NCBI RefSeq assembly: GCF_000756665.1
Contig: NZ_ARXV01000001.1
Coordinates: 248,001 to 312,000, forward strand
DNA length: 64,000 nt
Origin: Alcanivorax nanhaiticus
GTDB taxonomy: Bacteria; Pseudomonadota; Gammaproteobacteria; Pseudomonadales; Alcanivoracaceae
Reading direction: 5' to 3'
Position 1 is the stretch's first letter. Every line of letters starts with the position of its first letter. Below the pieces are notes generated by a model. That model did not search any database and was not told where the DNA came from. It was given only the letters and a program-made list of their open reading frames with translations. Made by a program: the position numbers and the translations under genes. Below are positions 50,531 through 58,430 of this stretch, in pieces.

Positions 50531-52855
50531 TTATCGCCCCAGTACCTTGAAGCGCTGGCGCAAGCGGAAGCCCTGATCATCCACCAGGGTCAGAGTATGC
50601 CAGCCGGGATCGGCGACGATGGCTTTTTCATGGAAGTGGCGGGTTTTGCCGAGGAAGCGGTCATCCAGATGCCAATAGAGAGTAGCGGACGAGCTTTGGT
50701 GTACGGCACGGAAAACGGCCCGGCCAAGGGTGCCGTTCAGTTCTGTAGGGATATAAATGGCGCTGCCCGCATGGGGGTAAACCAGTGCCATGGGGGGCTC
50801 ACTCTGCAATGACAGGGCGCCGGCTACGCAATCCTGTCGCCAGGCAGGCAGGGGACGGTAATCCGGATGGTGGCGACGGTAGAACCAGGCCTGTGCAGGG
50901 GGTAGCACAAACCAGTCGCGATGTTGCATGGCGGCCACCGCTTCGCATCCGCTGTGTACCCGCTGGCCATTACGATCAAGATGAATGCGCAGATGATGAG
51001 GTGTGACGGTTTGGAAATGACTGAGTCTGGGCGCCCATTGCTCGCGAGTCTGACATTGCCCTCCTGCGAGAAAACCATTGTCCTTGCATACCTGCACGGT
51101 TTTCAGTTCTGAGAGAGGCGGCTCCGGCCAGGGAGACGGCCCCAGCAGGCTAAATACATCCAGCATTAATGGTGCTGCGGTGGCCGCGCCTCCCAGGCTT
51201 GGGGCTGGCTCCCCATTGCCGTTGCCCGCCCACACCCCCACGGTGTAACGGCCATTGCTGCCGACTGCCCAGGCGTCGCGAAGACCATAACTGGTACCGG
51301 TTTTCCAGGCGATGGGCTGACTGGAGCTGAACTGACGCCATTGCCTTGCGGTGCCGGGTCGGGCCACTTCGCGCAAGGCCTGTTGGGTCAACCAGGCGGC
51401 ACCGGGTGTCAGCATGTAGGGCGGATTACTCTTTGGCGGCTGATCCCGCAGCACGGTCAACGGCTGGGGAATACGGCCACTGGCTGCGGCCATCAGCCGG
51501 GCGTAGATAGCGGTGATTTCATCCAACCGCCCCTCTGCGCCACCGAGGATCAGGGTCAAACCATAATCTTCCGCCGGGCGGAATAGTGTGCTCATGCCCA
51601 TGCGCTGCAAGGTGCTGTGGAATCGACCACCGCCATATTCACGCAGCATGCGTACAGCGGGAATATTGAGTGATTGGCTGAGTGCTTCGTGGGCGGGCAC
51701 CACACCCCGGTAGGAGTGATCATGATTCTCCGGGCTGAAGCCTCCATAGTTGGTAGGCAGATCGGGAATCAGGGTTTGTGGCAGCAGCTGGCCACCATCC
51801 AGCATCAGGCCATATAACAGCGGCTTGAGAATACTGCCGGTGGATCGTGGGGAGGCTGCAATATCCACAGCAGCACCATACTCCGCCGCATTGCCATGGG
51901 TGACATTACCCACGTAGGCACGAGTCTGTTGTTGCTGGTGATCAATCACCACTACCGACAGGTTGTGCACACCTTCCCTTTCCAGGCGCTCACCGTGCTG
52001 TTGGGTCAGTGCCACAACGCGTTGCTGTAGGGCCGCATCCAGGGTGGTTTGCAACAGTTTGCCATGACCGGCTTTTTCAAGCGTGTTCATCAAGTGGGGA
52101 GCCAGGGCTGGCAGGGCTGGCGGTGGCGGAGGTAACGGTTCCAGTAATGCCAGTTGCAGATCACGGTCGGTAAGTTGGCCTTCTCCATGCAGACTCACCA
52201 GCAGACGATCGCGTTTTTGCTTCAGCCTTTCCCGGTTGCGACCGGGATGAATCCAGGAGGGCGCGTTGGGCAACACTGCCAGCAAGGCCGCTTCTGCCCA
52301 ACTCAATGCATCAGGCTCACGCTGGAAGTAACGCCAGGCGGCGGCTCGCAGGCCAACGGTGTTCCCCCCAAACGGGGCGCGGCTGGCGTAGTGGCCCAGG
52401 ATCTCTTCTTTACTGAAATGCCATTCCAGTTGAAATGCCAGCGCCGCCTCTCGGGCTTTTTCCGTGAGTGTGCGCGGCGGGTCATCCCGCAGCAGCCGTG
52501 CCAGCTGCATGGTAAGCGTGGACCCGCCACTGACCACCCTGCCCGCTTTCATGTTCAGCCAGGCGGCCCTGCCGATGGCGACGGGGTCTACACCGGGGTG
52601 CCAGGGAAAACGCTTGTCTTCAAAGTTCAGCAATGCCTGACGATATTTGTCCGGCACTTTGCCGACTGGCACAAAACGCCATTGTTGATCAGCCGCGATA
52701 CGCGCATCCAGCATGCGGCCGTTCTGATCCAGCATCAGGGTGGCGTAAGGCGTGTTATGGAGACGCTCAGGCAATGGCAGGAACTGCAGTATTGCCAGCA
52801 CAGACGCTGCCAGAAGCAGTAACGCGCACAATCCAGTTCGCCGGCGAAAAGTCAT
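50531..52855 (-). CDS. pbpC: penicillin-binding protein 1C
   Basis: 774-residue bifunctional peptidoglycan synthase. One N-terminal membrane helix (about 8-26). Glycosyltransferase 51 domain with FEDKRFPWHPGVDPVAIGRA near 75 and GGSTLTMQLARLL near 112. Transpeptidase domain with nucleophile STGSILKP (SxxK), SLN in EALSQSLNIP, and KTG in AWKTGTSYGLRDAW. The C-terminal BiPBP_C domain (about 675-774). PbpC is usually paired with an alpha-2-macroglobulin gene, which is absent here. Start ATG 52855 behind AGGTAAC. Confidence 0.93.
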   Translation of the reverse strand: MTFRRRTGLCALLLLAASVLAILQFLPLPERLHNTPYATLMLDQNGRMLDARIAADQQWRFVPVGKVPDKYRQALLNFEDKRFPWHPGVDPVAIGRAAWLNMKAGRVVSGGSTLTMQLARLLRDDPPRTLTEKAREAALAFQLEWHFSKEEILGHYASRAPFGGNTVGLRAAAWRYFQREPDALSWAEAALLAVLPNAPSWIHPGRNRERLKQKRDRLLVSLHGEGQLTDRDLQLALLEPLPPPPPALPALAPHLMNTLEKAGHGKLLQTTLDAALQQRVVALTQQHGERLEREGVHNLSVVVIDHQQQQTRAYVGNVTHGNAAEYGAAVDIAASPRSTGSILKPLLYGLMLDGGQLLPQTLIPDLPTNYGGFSPENHDHSYRGVVPAHEALSQSLNIPAVRMLREYGGGRFHSTLQRMGMSTLFRPAEDYGLTLILGGAEGRLDEITAIYARLMAAASGRIPQPLTVLRDQPPKSNPPYMLTPGAAWLTQQALREVARPGTARQWRQFSSSQPIAWKTGTSYGLRDAWAVGSNGRYTVGVWAGNGNGEPAPSLGGAATAAPLMLDVFSLLGPSPWPEPPLSELKTVQVCKDNGFLAGGQCQTREQWAPRLSHFQTVTPHHLRIHLDRNGQRVHSGCEAVAAMQHRDWFVLPPAQAWFYRRHHPDYRPLPAWRQDCVAGALSLQSEPPMALVYPHAGSAIYIPTELNGTLGRAVFRAVHQSSSATLYWHLDDRFLGKTRHFHEKAIVADPGWHTLTLVDDQGFRLRQRFKVLGR

Positions 52856-53081
52856 GTTACCTGGGGGCTCCGTCGGCTTGTCTGATAATTGGAGGGGGAT
52901 GCGGATGAATATAGCAAAAGGTGGCCTTTCATCTAAACCCGGCTCTGCATCAATCCGACCCGGAGACGGTGCCGGTATCTATCCACATAGCCCCCGCTTA
53001 TACCGCGAGACACCTCAGGAAACCCGGCTGGTCATGGGCAAAGATCCATGCGTTATATCAGGAGATCGAGCCGGCCTGATA

Positions 53082-53091
53082 TGACCGGTCA
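53082..53091. promoter_or_regulatory. 10-bp palindrome, possible operator
   Basis: TGACCGGTCA. The 9-mer ATATGACCG (53079-53087) recurs in reverse orientation inside the 53222-53242 dyad, suggesting one regulator. Confidence 0.4.
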
Positions 53092-53123
53092 TTAACAGAC
53101 ACAAAAAGGCCTGTTTTGTGTAC

Positions 53124-53159
53124 TGGCACTAGCGCCCCAGCCGGGGCGCAAAAGTGCCA
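53124..53159. other. strong two-part hairpin
   Basis: TGGCACT/AGTGCCA outer stem and CGCCCC/GGGGCG inner stem around an AGCC loop. No U-run. Lies about 100 bp before the hydrolase start; role unknown. Confidence 0.55.
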
Positions 53160-53221
53160 TTTACCCTTCTGTCCCGAACAGACACCATCGTTACATTGAT
53201 TAATGTCACAGTTAGACATTG

Positions 53222-53242
53222 AACGGTCATATTACGACCGTT
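53222..53242. promoter_or_regulatory. inverted repeat just upstream of the hydrolase gene
   Basis: AACGGTC-N7-GACCGTT, perfect arms, ending 14 bp before the ATG and directly before the AGGAGG site. Candidate repressor operator, or a translational hairpin. Confidence 0.55.
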
Positions 53243-53256
53243 GGCCAGGAGGATTT

Positions 53257-54189
53257 ATGACAACAACAGCTACCAACACCATCAAGCAGAACGAGAAAAA
53301 GGCCGAGAAGGTACCACTGGGTGCCACGGTCAACATCCCGCCGCGTCGTCTGGACTTCGAGTTCGATGAGAACACGGCCAAGCGCTATTTTTACGCGGAT
53401 GACCCGTTCCTGAGTGCCTTCTGGATTACCCTCTCTACCCTGTTCCCGGAAGGGGAAGACTTCTTTGTGCAGGCTGTGCGCCACTATCGCAAGGACATCA
53501 CTGATCCAACCCTCAAGGCCCAGGTTGCCGGTTTTATTGGCCAGGAAGCCATGCACAGTAAAGAGCATGAAGCCTGGAACGAGCTGGGTCAGAAGTTCGG
53601 CTACCCTACCGAGAAGCTGGACAAAACCCTGGGCAAGCTGCTGGGTGCGGTGAAGAAATACACCCCGAAGATTTTCCAGCTGTCTGCCACCGTGAGCCTT
53701 GAGCATTACACCGCCATCATTGCCGAGCAGCTGCTGCGGGACGAATCCCACCGCGAGCTGGCTGATCCGGAAACCCTGAAGCTGTGGTTGTGGCACGCTC
53801 TGGAAGAGAACGAGCACAAGACCGTGGCCTATGATGTGTACGAAAAGGTCAGCGGCAACTACCTGCTGCGGGCCGGCACCATGATTCCGGTAACGGTAAT
53901 TTTCTTTGCCGTCATCGGTGTCTTCCAGGCGCAGATGCTGGCTTCTGACGGCAAACTGCTGAACCTGCGCAACAACTGGAAAGGCGTGAAGTTCCTGTTC
54001 GGTCGCAAGGGGCTGTTCACCCAGCTGTGGCCGCAGTATCTGGATTTCTTCAAGCCGGGCTTCCACCCTTCCCAGCACGATACTGATGCGCTGCTGGACG
54101 AATGGCGCGAGCGTCTGTTCGGTGCCGAAGGCATGCTCACCGAGCAGCACGAGCAGGCCAGCCAGAAGAAGAAAAAGAAGCTGCATTAA
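53257..54189 (+). CDS. PF10118-type predicted metal-dependent hydrolase
   Basis: 310-residue helical protein of the PF10118 family (annotated metal-dependent hydrolase). It has the repeated Glu/His pattern of a di-iron or similar site: EGEDFFVQAVRHY (about 60-72), IGQEAMHSKEHEAW near 97-110, SLEHYTAIIAEQLL near 148 and ALEENEHKTVAYD near 182. This resembles ferritin-like carboxylate helices. A hydrophobic segment (about 205-228) may associate with membrane. Lys-rich C-terminus. ATG 53257 behind CCAGGAGG. Reaction unknown. An operator-like dyad precedes it and a terminator follows. Confidence 0.85.
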   Translation: MTTTATNTIKQNEKKAEKVPLGATVNIPPRRLDFEFDENTAKRYFYADDPFLSAFWITLSTLFPEGEDFFVQAVRHYRKDITDPTLKAQVAGFIGQEAMHSKEHEAWNELGQKFGYPTEKLDKTLGKLLGAVKKYTPKIFQLSATVSLEHYTAIIAEQLLRDESHRELADPETLKLWLWHALEENEHKTVAYDVYEKVSGNYLLRAGTMIPVTVIFFAVIGVFQAQMLASDGKLLNLRNNWKGVKFLFGRKGLFTQLWPQYLDFFKPGFHPSQHDTDALLDEWRERLFGAEGMLTEQHEQASQKKKKKLH

Positions 54190-54193
54190 AAGC

Positions 54194-54223
54194 AGCTTCG
54201 AGTGGCTAGCTTCTAGCTGCGAG
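54194..54223. repeat. 7-bp tandem array (AGNNNCN)
   Basis: AGCTTCG, AGTGGCT, AGCTTCT, AGCTGCG, AG: period exactly 7 with conserved AG and C. Directly follows the hydrolase stop codon. Same unit as arrays at 54281, 57435 and 58313. Confidence 0.75.
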
Positions 54224-54238
54224 AAAAAGCAAAAATGG

Positions 54239-54261
54239 AAAGCCGCCTTGCGCGGCTTTTT
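54239..54261 (+). terminator. terminator of the hydrolase gene
   Basis: AAAGCCGC (54239-54246) pairs with GCGGCTTT (54252-54259), followed by TT and a TG-rich run. Confidence 0.85.
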
Positions 54262-54280
54262 GTTTATGGGGATTAAGGGC

Positions 54281-54371
54281 GAGTTTCGAGTTTCGAAAAT
54301 CACAAGACAAAACCGTAACGAACACCAGTGCTTTTTGCTCTTCGAAACTCGTGACTCGTCACTCGCCACTG
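54281..54371. repeat. paired, inverted 7-bp arrays
   Basis: Left: GAGTTTC, GAGTTTC, GAAAATC (54281-54301). Right, opposite orientation: GCTCTTC, GAAACTC, GTGACTC, GTCACTC, GCCACTG (54337-54371). The two can pair as an imperfect stem around a 35-bp centre. Lies between the hydrolase and the TonB receptor. Confidence 0.75.
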
Positions 54372-54421
54372 AATCCCATTTGCTTCCTGTGTCAGCTCAT
54401 GTACAACATTCGTAGCCATGG

Positions 54422-56476
54422 ATGTCATACATGAAACTTCTGCGTTTTACTGCTCTGCCACTGTTATTGCCACTGGCCGCTTTCGCGGAGCCGGTCACGC
54501 TGGAGCCGATCACGGTGACCAGTACCCGTATGGAACGCCCACTGGCAGATACGCCAGCGGCAATCACGATCGTGGACGGACAAACGGTGCAACAGGCTCA
54601 GCCCCGCCTGCAGCTGGATGAAAGCCTCAACCGTGTGCCGGGGTTATATCTTCAGAACCGTTATAACTTTGCCCAAGGGCTGCGTCTTTCCTCACGAGGA
54701 TTTGGCTCAAGGGCCCCGTTTGGTGTGCGCGGGCTACGCCTGAATGTGGATGGATTCCCGGAAACGCTACCCGATGGCCAGTCCCAGCTGGACAGCATTG
54801 ATCTGTTCAGCATCGACCAGCTGGCGGTGCTGCGAGGCCCCAGCTCCCTGCTCTACGGTAACGCTACCGGAGGCGTTATCGACATCACCACGTTTTCAGC
54901 ACCGTTCACGGAGTCAGCCAGCGCCACCGTGATCGCAGGCAGCGATGCATTCCGGCAGGCAAATGTGCAGGCCAGCGGCAAGCATCAGCATGGCCACCAC
55001 GCGTTTAGCCTCACCGCCTTGGGTGACAACGGCTACCGCGAGCAAAGTGAAGTTCGCCGATACCAGCTCACCGGCCAGGCCGGTTGGCAGCTACCCGAAT
55101 CGCGCTCCGTTACCTTGTTTTTGACAGCCATGGACACCCCCTTTGCCAATGATCCTGGTGGACTGACCCGGCAGCAGGTTCGTGAGGATCCCCGTCAGGC
55201 AACCCTATTCGCGGAGCGGCTGGACGCCGGCCAGGAGGTGGACCAGCAGCGCGTGGGTCTCCACTACCGGGATGAGGCCCTGGCGGGAGGTTTACTCAAT
55301 GCCAGAGCGTTCGTGAGCCAGCGTGATTTCCGCCAGCAGCTTCCCTTCCCTGGCAGCAGCCTGATCGATTATGAGCGGGTGTTTTACGGTGCCAGGCTGG
55401 ATTACACCCTGCCCTTCAACCTGTTTGCCAGGCCACACCGCATGCTGCTCGGACTGGATGCTGACCGGCAGGAAGATGCGCGCAGCCGCCATGCGGTCAG
55501 CCCCTCCGGTGCTATCACTGCACGGACCGCCGACGAAGATCAGCATGCCACGGCAACCGGCGTGTTCCTGCAACTGGACAGCCATCTCACCGAAAGTCTG
55601 ATGATGACCATTGGCACTCGCGCTGACCGACTGCGCATGAACATTGATGATCACCTTCTCAGTGATGGTGATAACAGTGGTCACCGCGACTTTGATGAAA
55701 TCAGCTACAGCGCGGGGCTTACATGGCAGGCCTATCCCGCCCACACGCTTTACAGCACGATCAGTTCCGCGTTTGAAAGCCCTACCTTTACCGAGCTGGC
55801 CAACCCTTCCGGTGCGGGAGGATTTAATCCAGAACTGGCACCACAAACAGCGTTGAATCTGGAAATGGGCGCCAGGGGCGCGCTGACCCAGCGACTGTTT
55901 TATGAAGCGGCCTTGTTCCGGGTAGACGTGGACGATGAAATCACCCCCTATGATCTGGGTGGTCGAACCTTTTACCAGAATGCTGGCGAAACCCGCCGCG
56001 AAGGCATCGAACTGGGACTGGAACACACCACCACGGAGCAGCTCACTCTGGCCCTGTCGTGGACCTGGTCGGATTTTCGATTCCGTGAGTTTTTCGACAC
56101 ACAACAGAACGCCGATGTGCAAGGCAACCGGTTACCAGGTCTGCCGGAACACCATCTTTATGGTCAGGTGGAATGGCAGGCCGACAGCGGATGGTTTGCT
56201 GCTCTGGAAGGACTGTTCAGTTCGCATCGCTATGCGGAGAACACCAATACCACCCGAGTCGGTAGCGAGATGATCGTTAATATGCGGTTAGGGCGTGAAT
56301 GGCGGCAGCAGCAACAGACGCTAACGCTGTTTGCCGGCATCACCAACCTGTTTGACCGTGACTACATCAGCAATCTGCGCATCAATGCCAACAGCGACCG
56401 GCCGGTAGAGGCACGGGGCTATTTTGAACCGGGGCCTGGTACCGGTTTTTATGCAGGCTTGACGATCGGCTGGTAG
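54422..56476 (+). CDS. TonB-dependent outer-membrane receptor
   Basis: 684 residues. Signal peptide to about residue 22 (PLAAFAEP). TonB box-like TLEPITVTSTR (about 25-35). Plug domain about 40-150 with LDESLNRVPGLYLQNRYNF, SSRGFGSRAPFGVRGLRL and VLRGPSSLLYGNATGGVIDI. A beta barrel of about 22 strands ends in a terminal aromatic strand (TGFYAGLTIGW). This is the FecA-like iron/siderophore type, but the ligand cannot be told. The ATG three codons later (54431) is equally plausible; neither has a strong ribosome-binding site. No Fur box was pinned down. Confidence 0.9.
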   Translation: MSYMKLLRFTALPLLLPLAAFAEPVTLEPITVTSTRMERPLADTPAAITIVDGQTVQQAQPRLQLDESLNRVPGLYLQNRYNFAQGLRLSSRGFGSRAPFGVRGLRLNVDGFPETLPDGQSQLDSIDLFSIDQLAVLRGPSSLLYGNATGGVIDITTFSAPFTESASATVIAGSDAFRQANVQASGKHQHGHHAFSLTALGDNGYREQSEVRRYQLTGQAGWQLPESRSVTLFLTAMDTPFANDPGGLTRQQVREDPRQATLFAERLDAGQEVDQQRVGLHYRDEALAGGLLNARAFVSQRDFRQQLPFPGSSLIDYERVFYGARLDYTLPFNLFARPHRMLLGLDADRQEDARSRHAVSPSGAITARTADEDQHATATGVFLQLDSHLTESLMMTIGTRADRLRMNIDDHLLSDGDNSGHRDFDEISYSAGLTWQAYPAHTLYSTISSAFESPTFTELANPSGAGGFNPELAPQTALNLEMGARGALTQRLFYEAALFRVDVDDEITPYDLGGRTFYQNAGETRREGIELGLEHTTTEQLTLALSWTWSDFRFREFFDTQQNADVQGNRLPGLPEHHLYGQVEWQADSGWFAALEGLFSSHRYAENTNTTRVGSEMIVNMRLGREWRQQQQTLTLFAGITNLFDRDYISNLRINANSDRPVEARGYFEPGPGTGFYAGLTIGW

Positions 56477-56570
56477 CCCTGACGAACAGACAAAGATACA
56501 GGGATGGGCAGGCAGGAGCTGAAGCGTCCTGCCCGCATCCCCATGCTTAACCTACCTGTCTGCAGGCGAT

Positions 56571-56599
56571 GGGGAATCGCTTGCAGGCAAACGCCTACA
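56571..56599. repeat. REP-like palindrome
   Basis: TGCAGGCGATGGGGAATCGC then TTGCAGGCA: the reverse of a pseudomonad-type REP (TGTAGGCGTTTGCCTGCAAG). Between the convergent TonB receptor and SDR genes. Confidence 0.55.
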
Positions 56600-56639
56600 A
56601 GGCCCCTGTTTTCATCAGGCGGCGCATCCCGCGTCTGGC

Positions 56640-57410
56640 TTAAAACGCCGACACGCCCCCATCCACCGCCAGGGCCTGGCCTGTCATATAACTATTGGCA
56701 GGAGATAGCAGCATCAGCATGACGGTGACGATCTCTTCCGGTTGGCCGAGACGCTTCATGGGGCTGCCGGAGGCAAGCATGGCGTGGACGGTTTCCTTGT
56801 TCTCGGACAGTTCACCCTCGTCCACCATGGGGGTGTGGGAATAGAAAGGGCATATCGCATTGACGCGGATATTCCGGCGCGCGTACTCCACTGCTGCCGT
56901 CTTCGTCATACCGATGACCGCATGTTTGGCCGCTGCATAAGCGCCAATTTTGGGAGCGCCGCCCAGGCCCGCCATGGAGCTGACATTGACGATGGCTCCG
57001 CCGCTTTCCTTCATCGCCGCGATCTGGTGCTTCATGCCATACATCACGCCCTTCACGTTGATGTTGATCTGCTGGTCGAGTATTTCATCGGTGAGTTGAT
57101 CAAAAGGCACAAAGGCGTGGGCGATGCCGGCGTTGTTCACCGCCATATCCAGATGACCAAATTGAGCCAGTGCGGTATCCACCATGGCTTTGCAATCCGC
57201 TTCGCTGGCCACGTCGCACTTCAGCGCGGCCACTTTCACGCCCTGCCCGGCCAGCGCATCGGCCACCGAATCGAGGGCATCAGTGTTGATATCACCCAGC
57301 ACCAGGCAGGCACCGCGTTTGCCCAACTCTTCGGCCAACAGTTTGCCAAAGCCACTGGCAGCACCGGTGATGACAACGCTTTTTCCGGTGAAATCGAGGA
57401 TCGGATCCAT
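56640..57410 (-). CDS. SDR family oxidoreductase
   Basis: 256-residue classical short-chain dehydrogenase. Nucleotide motif TGAASGFG (about 14-21), NNAG near 91, catalytic Ser in VNVSSMAG near 143, YxxxK as YAAAKHA (about 157-163), and NAICPFYSHTPM downstream. Residue Asp38 in GDIN after beta-2 suggests NAD preference. AAGGAG before ATG 57410. Last gene of the catabolic run; substrate unknown, possibly a 3-hydroxyacyl compound. Confidence 0.88.
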   Translation of the reverse strand: MDPILDFTGKSVVITGAASGFGKLLAEELGKRGACLVLGDINTDALDSVADALAGQGVKVAALKCDVASEADCKAMVDTALAQFGHLDMAVNNAGIAHAFVPFDQLTDEILDQQININVKGVMYGMKHQIAAMKESGGAIVNVSSMAGLGGAPKIGAYAAAKHAVIGMTKTAAVEYARRNIRVNAICPFYSHTPMVDEGELSENKETVHAMLASGSPMKRLGQPEEIVTVMLMLLSPANSYMTGQALAVDGGVSAF

Positions 57411-57434
57411 GGGGGGAGTTCTCCTTCGTCGAAC

Positions 57435-57464
57435 AGCTGCAAGCTATGAGCTTCGAGCTGCGAG
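57435..57464. repeat. 7-bp tandem array (AGCTNNR)
   Basis: AGCTGCA, AGCTATG, AGCTTCG, AGCTGCG, AG, a flawless period of 7. In the gap between the two SDR genes. Confidence 0.78.
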
Positions 57465-57490
57465 AAAACCTGCAATATAGGAACGGTTAC

Positions 57491-57524
57491 CTACGAAGCC
57501 GCTGTAGGAGCGGCTTCGCTCGTA
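57491..57524. repeat. REP-like hairpin
   Basis: GAAGCCGCT (57495-57503) pairs with AGCGGCTTC (57509-57517) around GTAGG. It lies directly after the stop of the upstream SDR gene, so it may also help end that transcript. Confidence 0.65.
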
Positions 57525-57525
57525 A

Positions 57526-58290
57526 TCAGATCGTAAAACCGCCGTCGACTACCACGCATTCGCCGGTGACATAACTGGATGCATCGGACACCAGATACAG
57601 TACGGTGCCGGCCATTTCTTTGGGCTCGGCGTGGCGACGCATGGGGATCTGGGCGATGGCGTGCTTGTAGATGTCATCGTTGGTGAACAAGGCGCCGGCG
57701 AACTTGGTCTTGGTGAGACCCGGCAGCAACGCATTCACGCGGATGTTGAACTGGGCGCATTCCTGGGCAAAGGATTTGGTCATGCTGATGACTGCGGCCT
57801 TGGAAATGGAATAAATGCCCTGCATGTCACCCGGATGGAGACCGTTGATGGAAGCAGTATTCACAATAGCGCCACCACCGTGTTCCCGCATCAGTTTGGC
57901 CCCATTCACGGACATGTAGAAATAACCACGCAGGTTCACATCCACGGTCTTGTCGAAGGCATCCACCGGAGTGTCGAGGATATGCCCAAAGTACGGGTTG
58001 GCTGCCGCGTTGTTGACCAGGATATCCAGCTTGCCGTGGGACTCGCGAATATGGGCGAAGATCGCGTCGACCTGCGCCATCTCACCGATATGGCAGGCAA
58101 ACGCTTCGGCACTGCCGCCCTCTGCCTTGATAGCATCCGCCACGGCCTGGCAGTCATCCTGCTTGCGGCTGGACACGATCACGTGGGCACCCTGCTCTGC
58201 CAGCAGGCGCGCAATTTCTTCCCCGATGCCACGGCTGGCACCGGTCACCAGGGCGATCTTGCCCGTCAGATCAAACAGCTTGGTACTCAT
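57526..58290 (-). CDS. SDR family oxidoreductase
   Basis: 254-residue short-chain dehydrogenase. TGASRGIGEEIA (about 16-27), SSRK after beta-2 (Arg suggests NADP preference), NNAA near 89, VNTASINGLHPG near 140, YSISKAAV (about 155-162) and PGLTKTKFA. It ends VTGECVVVDGGFTI. ATG 58290 behind GGGAGAG. Different from its SDR neighbour, which points to separate steps in the same pathway. Substrate unknown. Confidence 0.88.
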   Translation of the reverse strand: MSTKLFDLTGKIALVTGASRGIGEEIARLLAEQGAHVIVSSRKQDDCQAVADAIKAEGGSAEAFACHIGEMAQVDAIFAHIRESHGKLDILVNNAAANPYFGHILDTPVDAFDKTVDVNLRGYFYMSVNGAKLMREHGGGAIVNTASINGLHPGDMQGIYSISKAAVISMTKSFAQECAQFNIRVNALLPGLTKTKFAGALFTNDDIYKHAIAQIPMRRHAEPKEMAGTVLYLVSDASSYVTGECVVVDGGFTI

Positions 58291-58312
58291 CACTTACTCT
58301 CCCATTGAAAAT

Positions 58313-58340
58313 AGTTACAAGTTTCAAGGGACAAGATGCA
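58313..58340. repeat. 7-bp tandem array, left arm
   Basis: AGTTACA, AGTTTCA, AGGGACA, AGATGCA: four 7-mers with AG and CA fixed. Inverted relative to 58408-58428, with a long hairpin between them. Confidence 0.75.
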
Positions 58341-58341
58341 A

Positions 58342-58382
58342 CGCGGGCAGGGACATTGCGCAACGGCAACGCCCTGCCCGCG
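58342..58382. terminator. GC-rich hairpin between two catabolic genes
   Basis: 11-bp stem CGCGGGCAGGG/CCCTGCCCGCG with a 19-nt loop. T-rich only on the plus side, so as a terminator it points away from the minus-strand genes; attenuation of the downstream SDR genes is possible. Confidence 0.55.
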
Positions 58383-58407
58383 ATTCTTTTTAGATTTTTT
58401 TTAAACT

Positions 58408-58428
58408 TGCAACTTGTAACTTGAAACT
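58408..58428. repeat. 7-bp tandem array, right arm
   Basis: TGCAACT, TGTAACT, TGAAACT. Complementary to the left array, giving a second, outer stem around the hairpin. Ends 2 bp before the phosphotransferase stop codon. Confidence 0.72.
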
Positions 58429-58430
58429 CA

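Larger units (their letters stand above)
52856..53256. other. 400-bp divergent region with several dyads
   Basis: Between pbpC and the hydrolase. Contains the palindrome at 53082-53091, the hairpin at 53124-53159 and the inverted repeat at 53222-53242, described separately. No additional ORF with a ribosome-binding site is supported. Confidence 0.55.

Noticed and set aside
53227-54369. 380-aa minus-strand ORF opposite the PF10118 gene
   Set aside because: Low-complexity, Gln/Val/Leu-rich product with no ribosome-binding site; a mirror of the well-supported plus-strand gene.
54194-54371. CRISPR array
   Set aside because: Units are 7 bp and contiguous with no unique spacers; no cas genes in the window.
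55292-56122. 276-aa minus-strand ORF inside the TonB receptor
   Set aside because: The plus strand carries a complete receptor with plug and barrel signatures; this frame has none.
58342-58382. Simple terminator of the phosphotransferase gene
   Set aside because: The T-rich side is on the wrong strand for that gene, so it is kept only as a hairpin of uncertain role.
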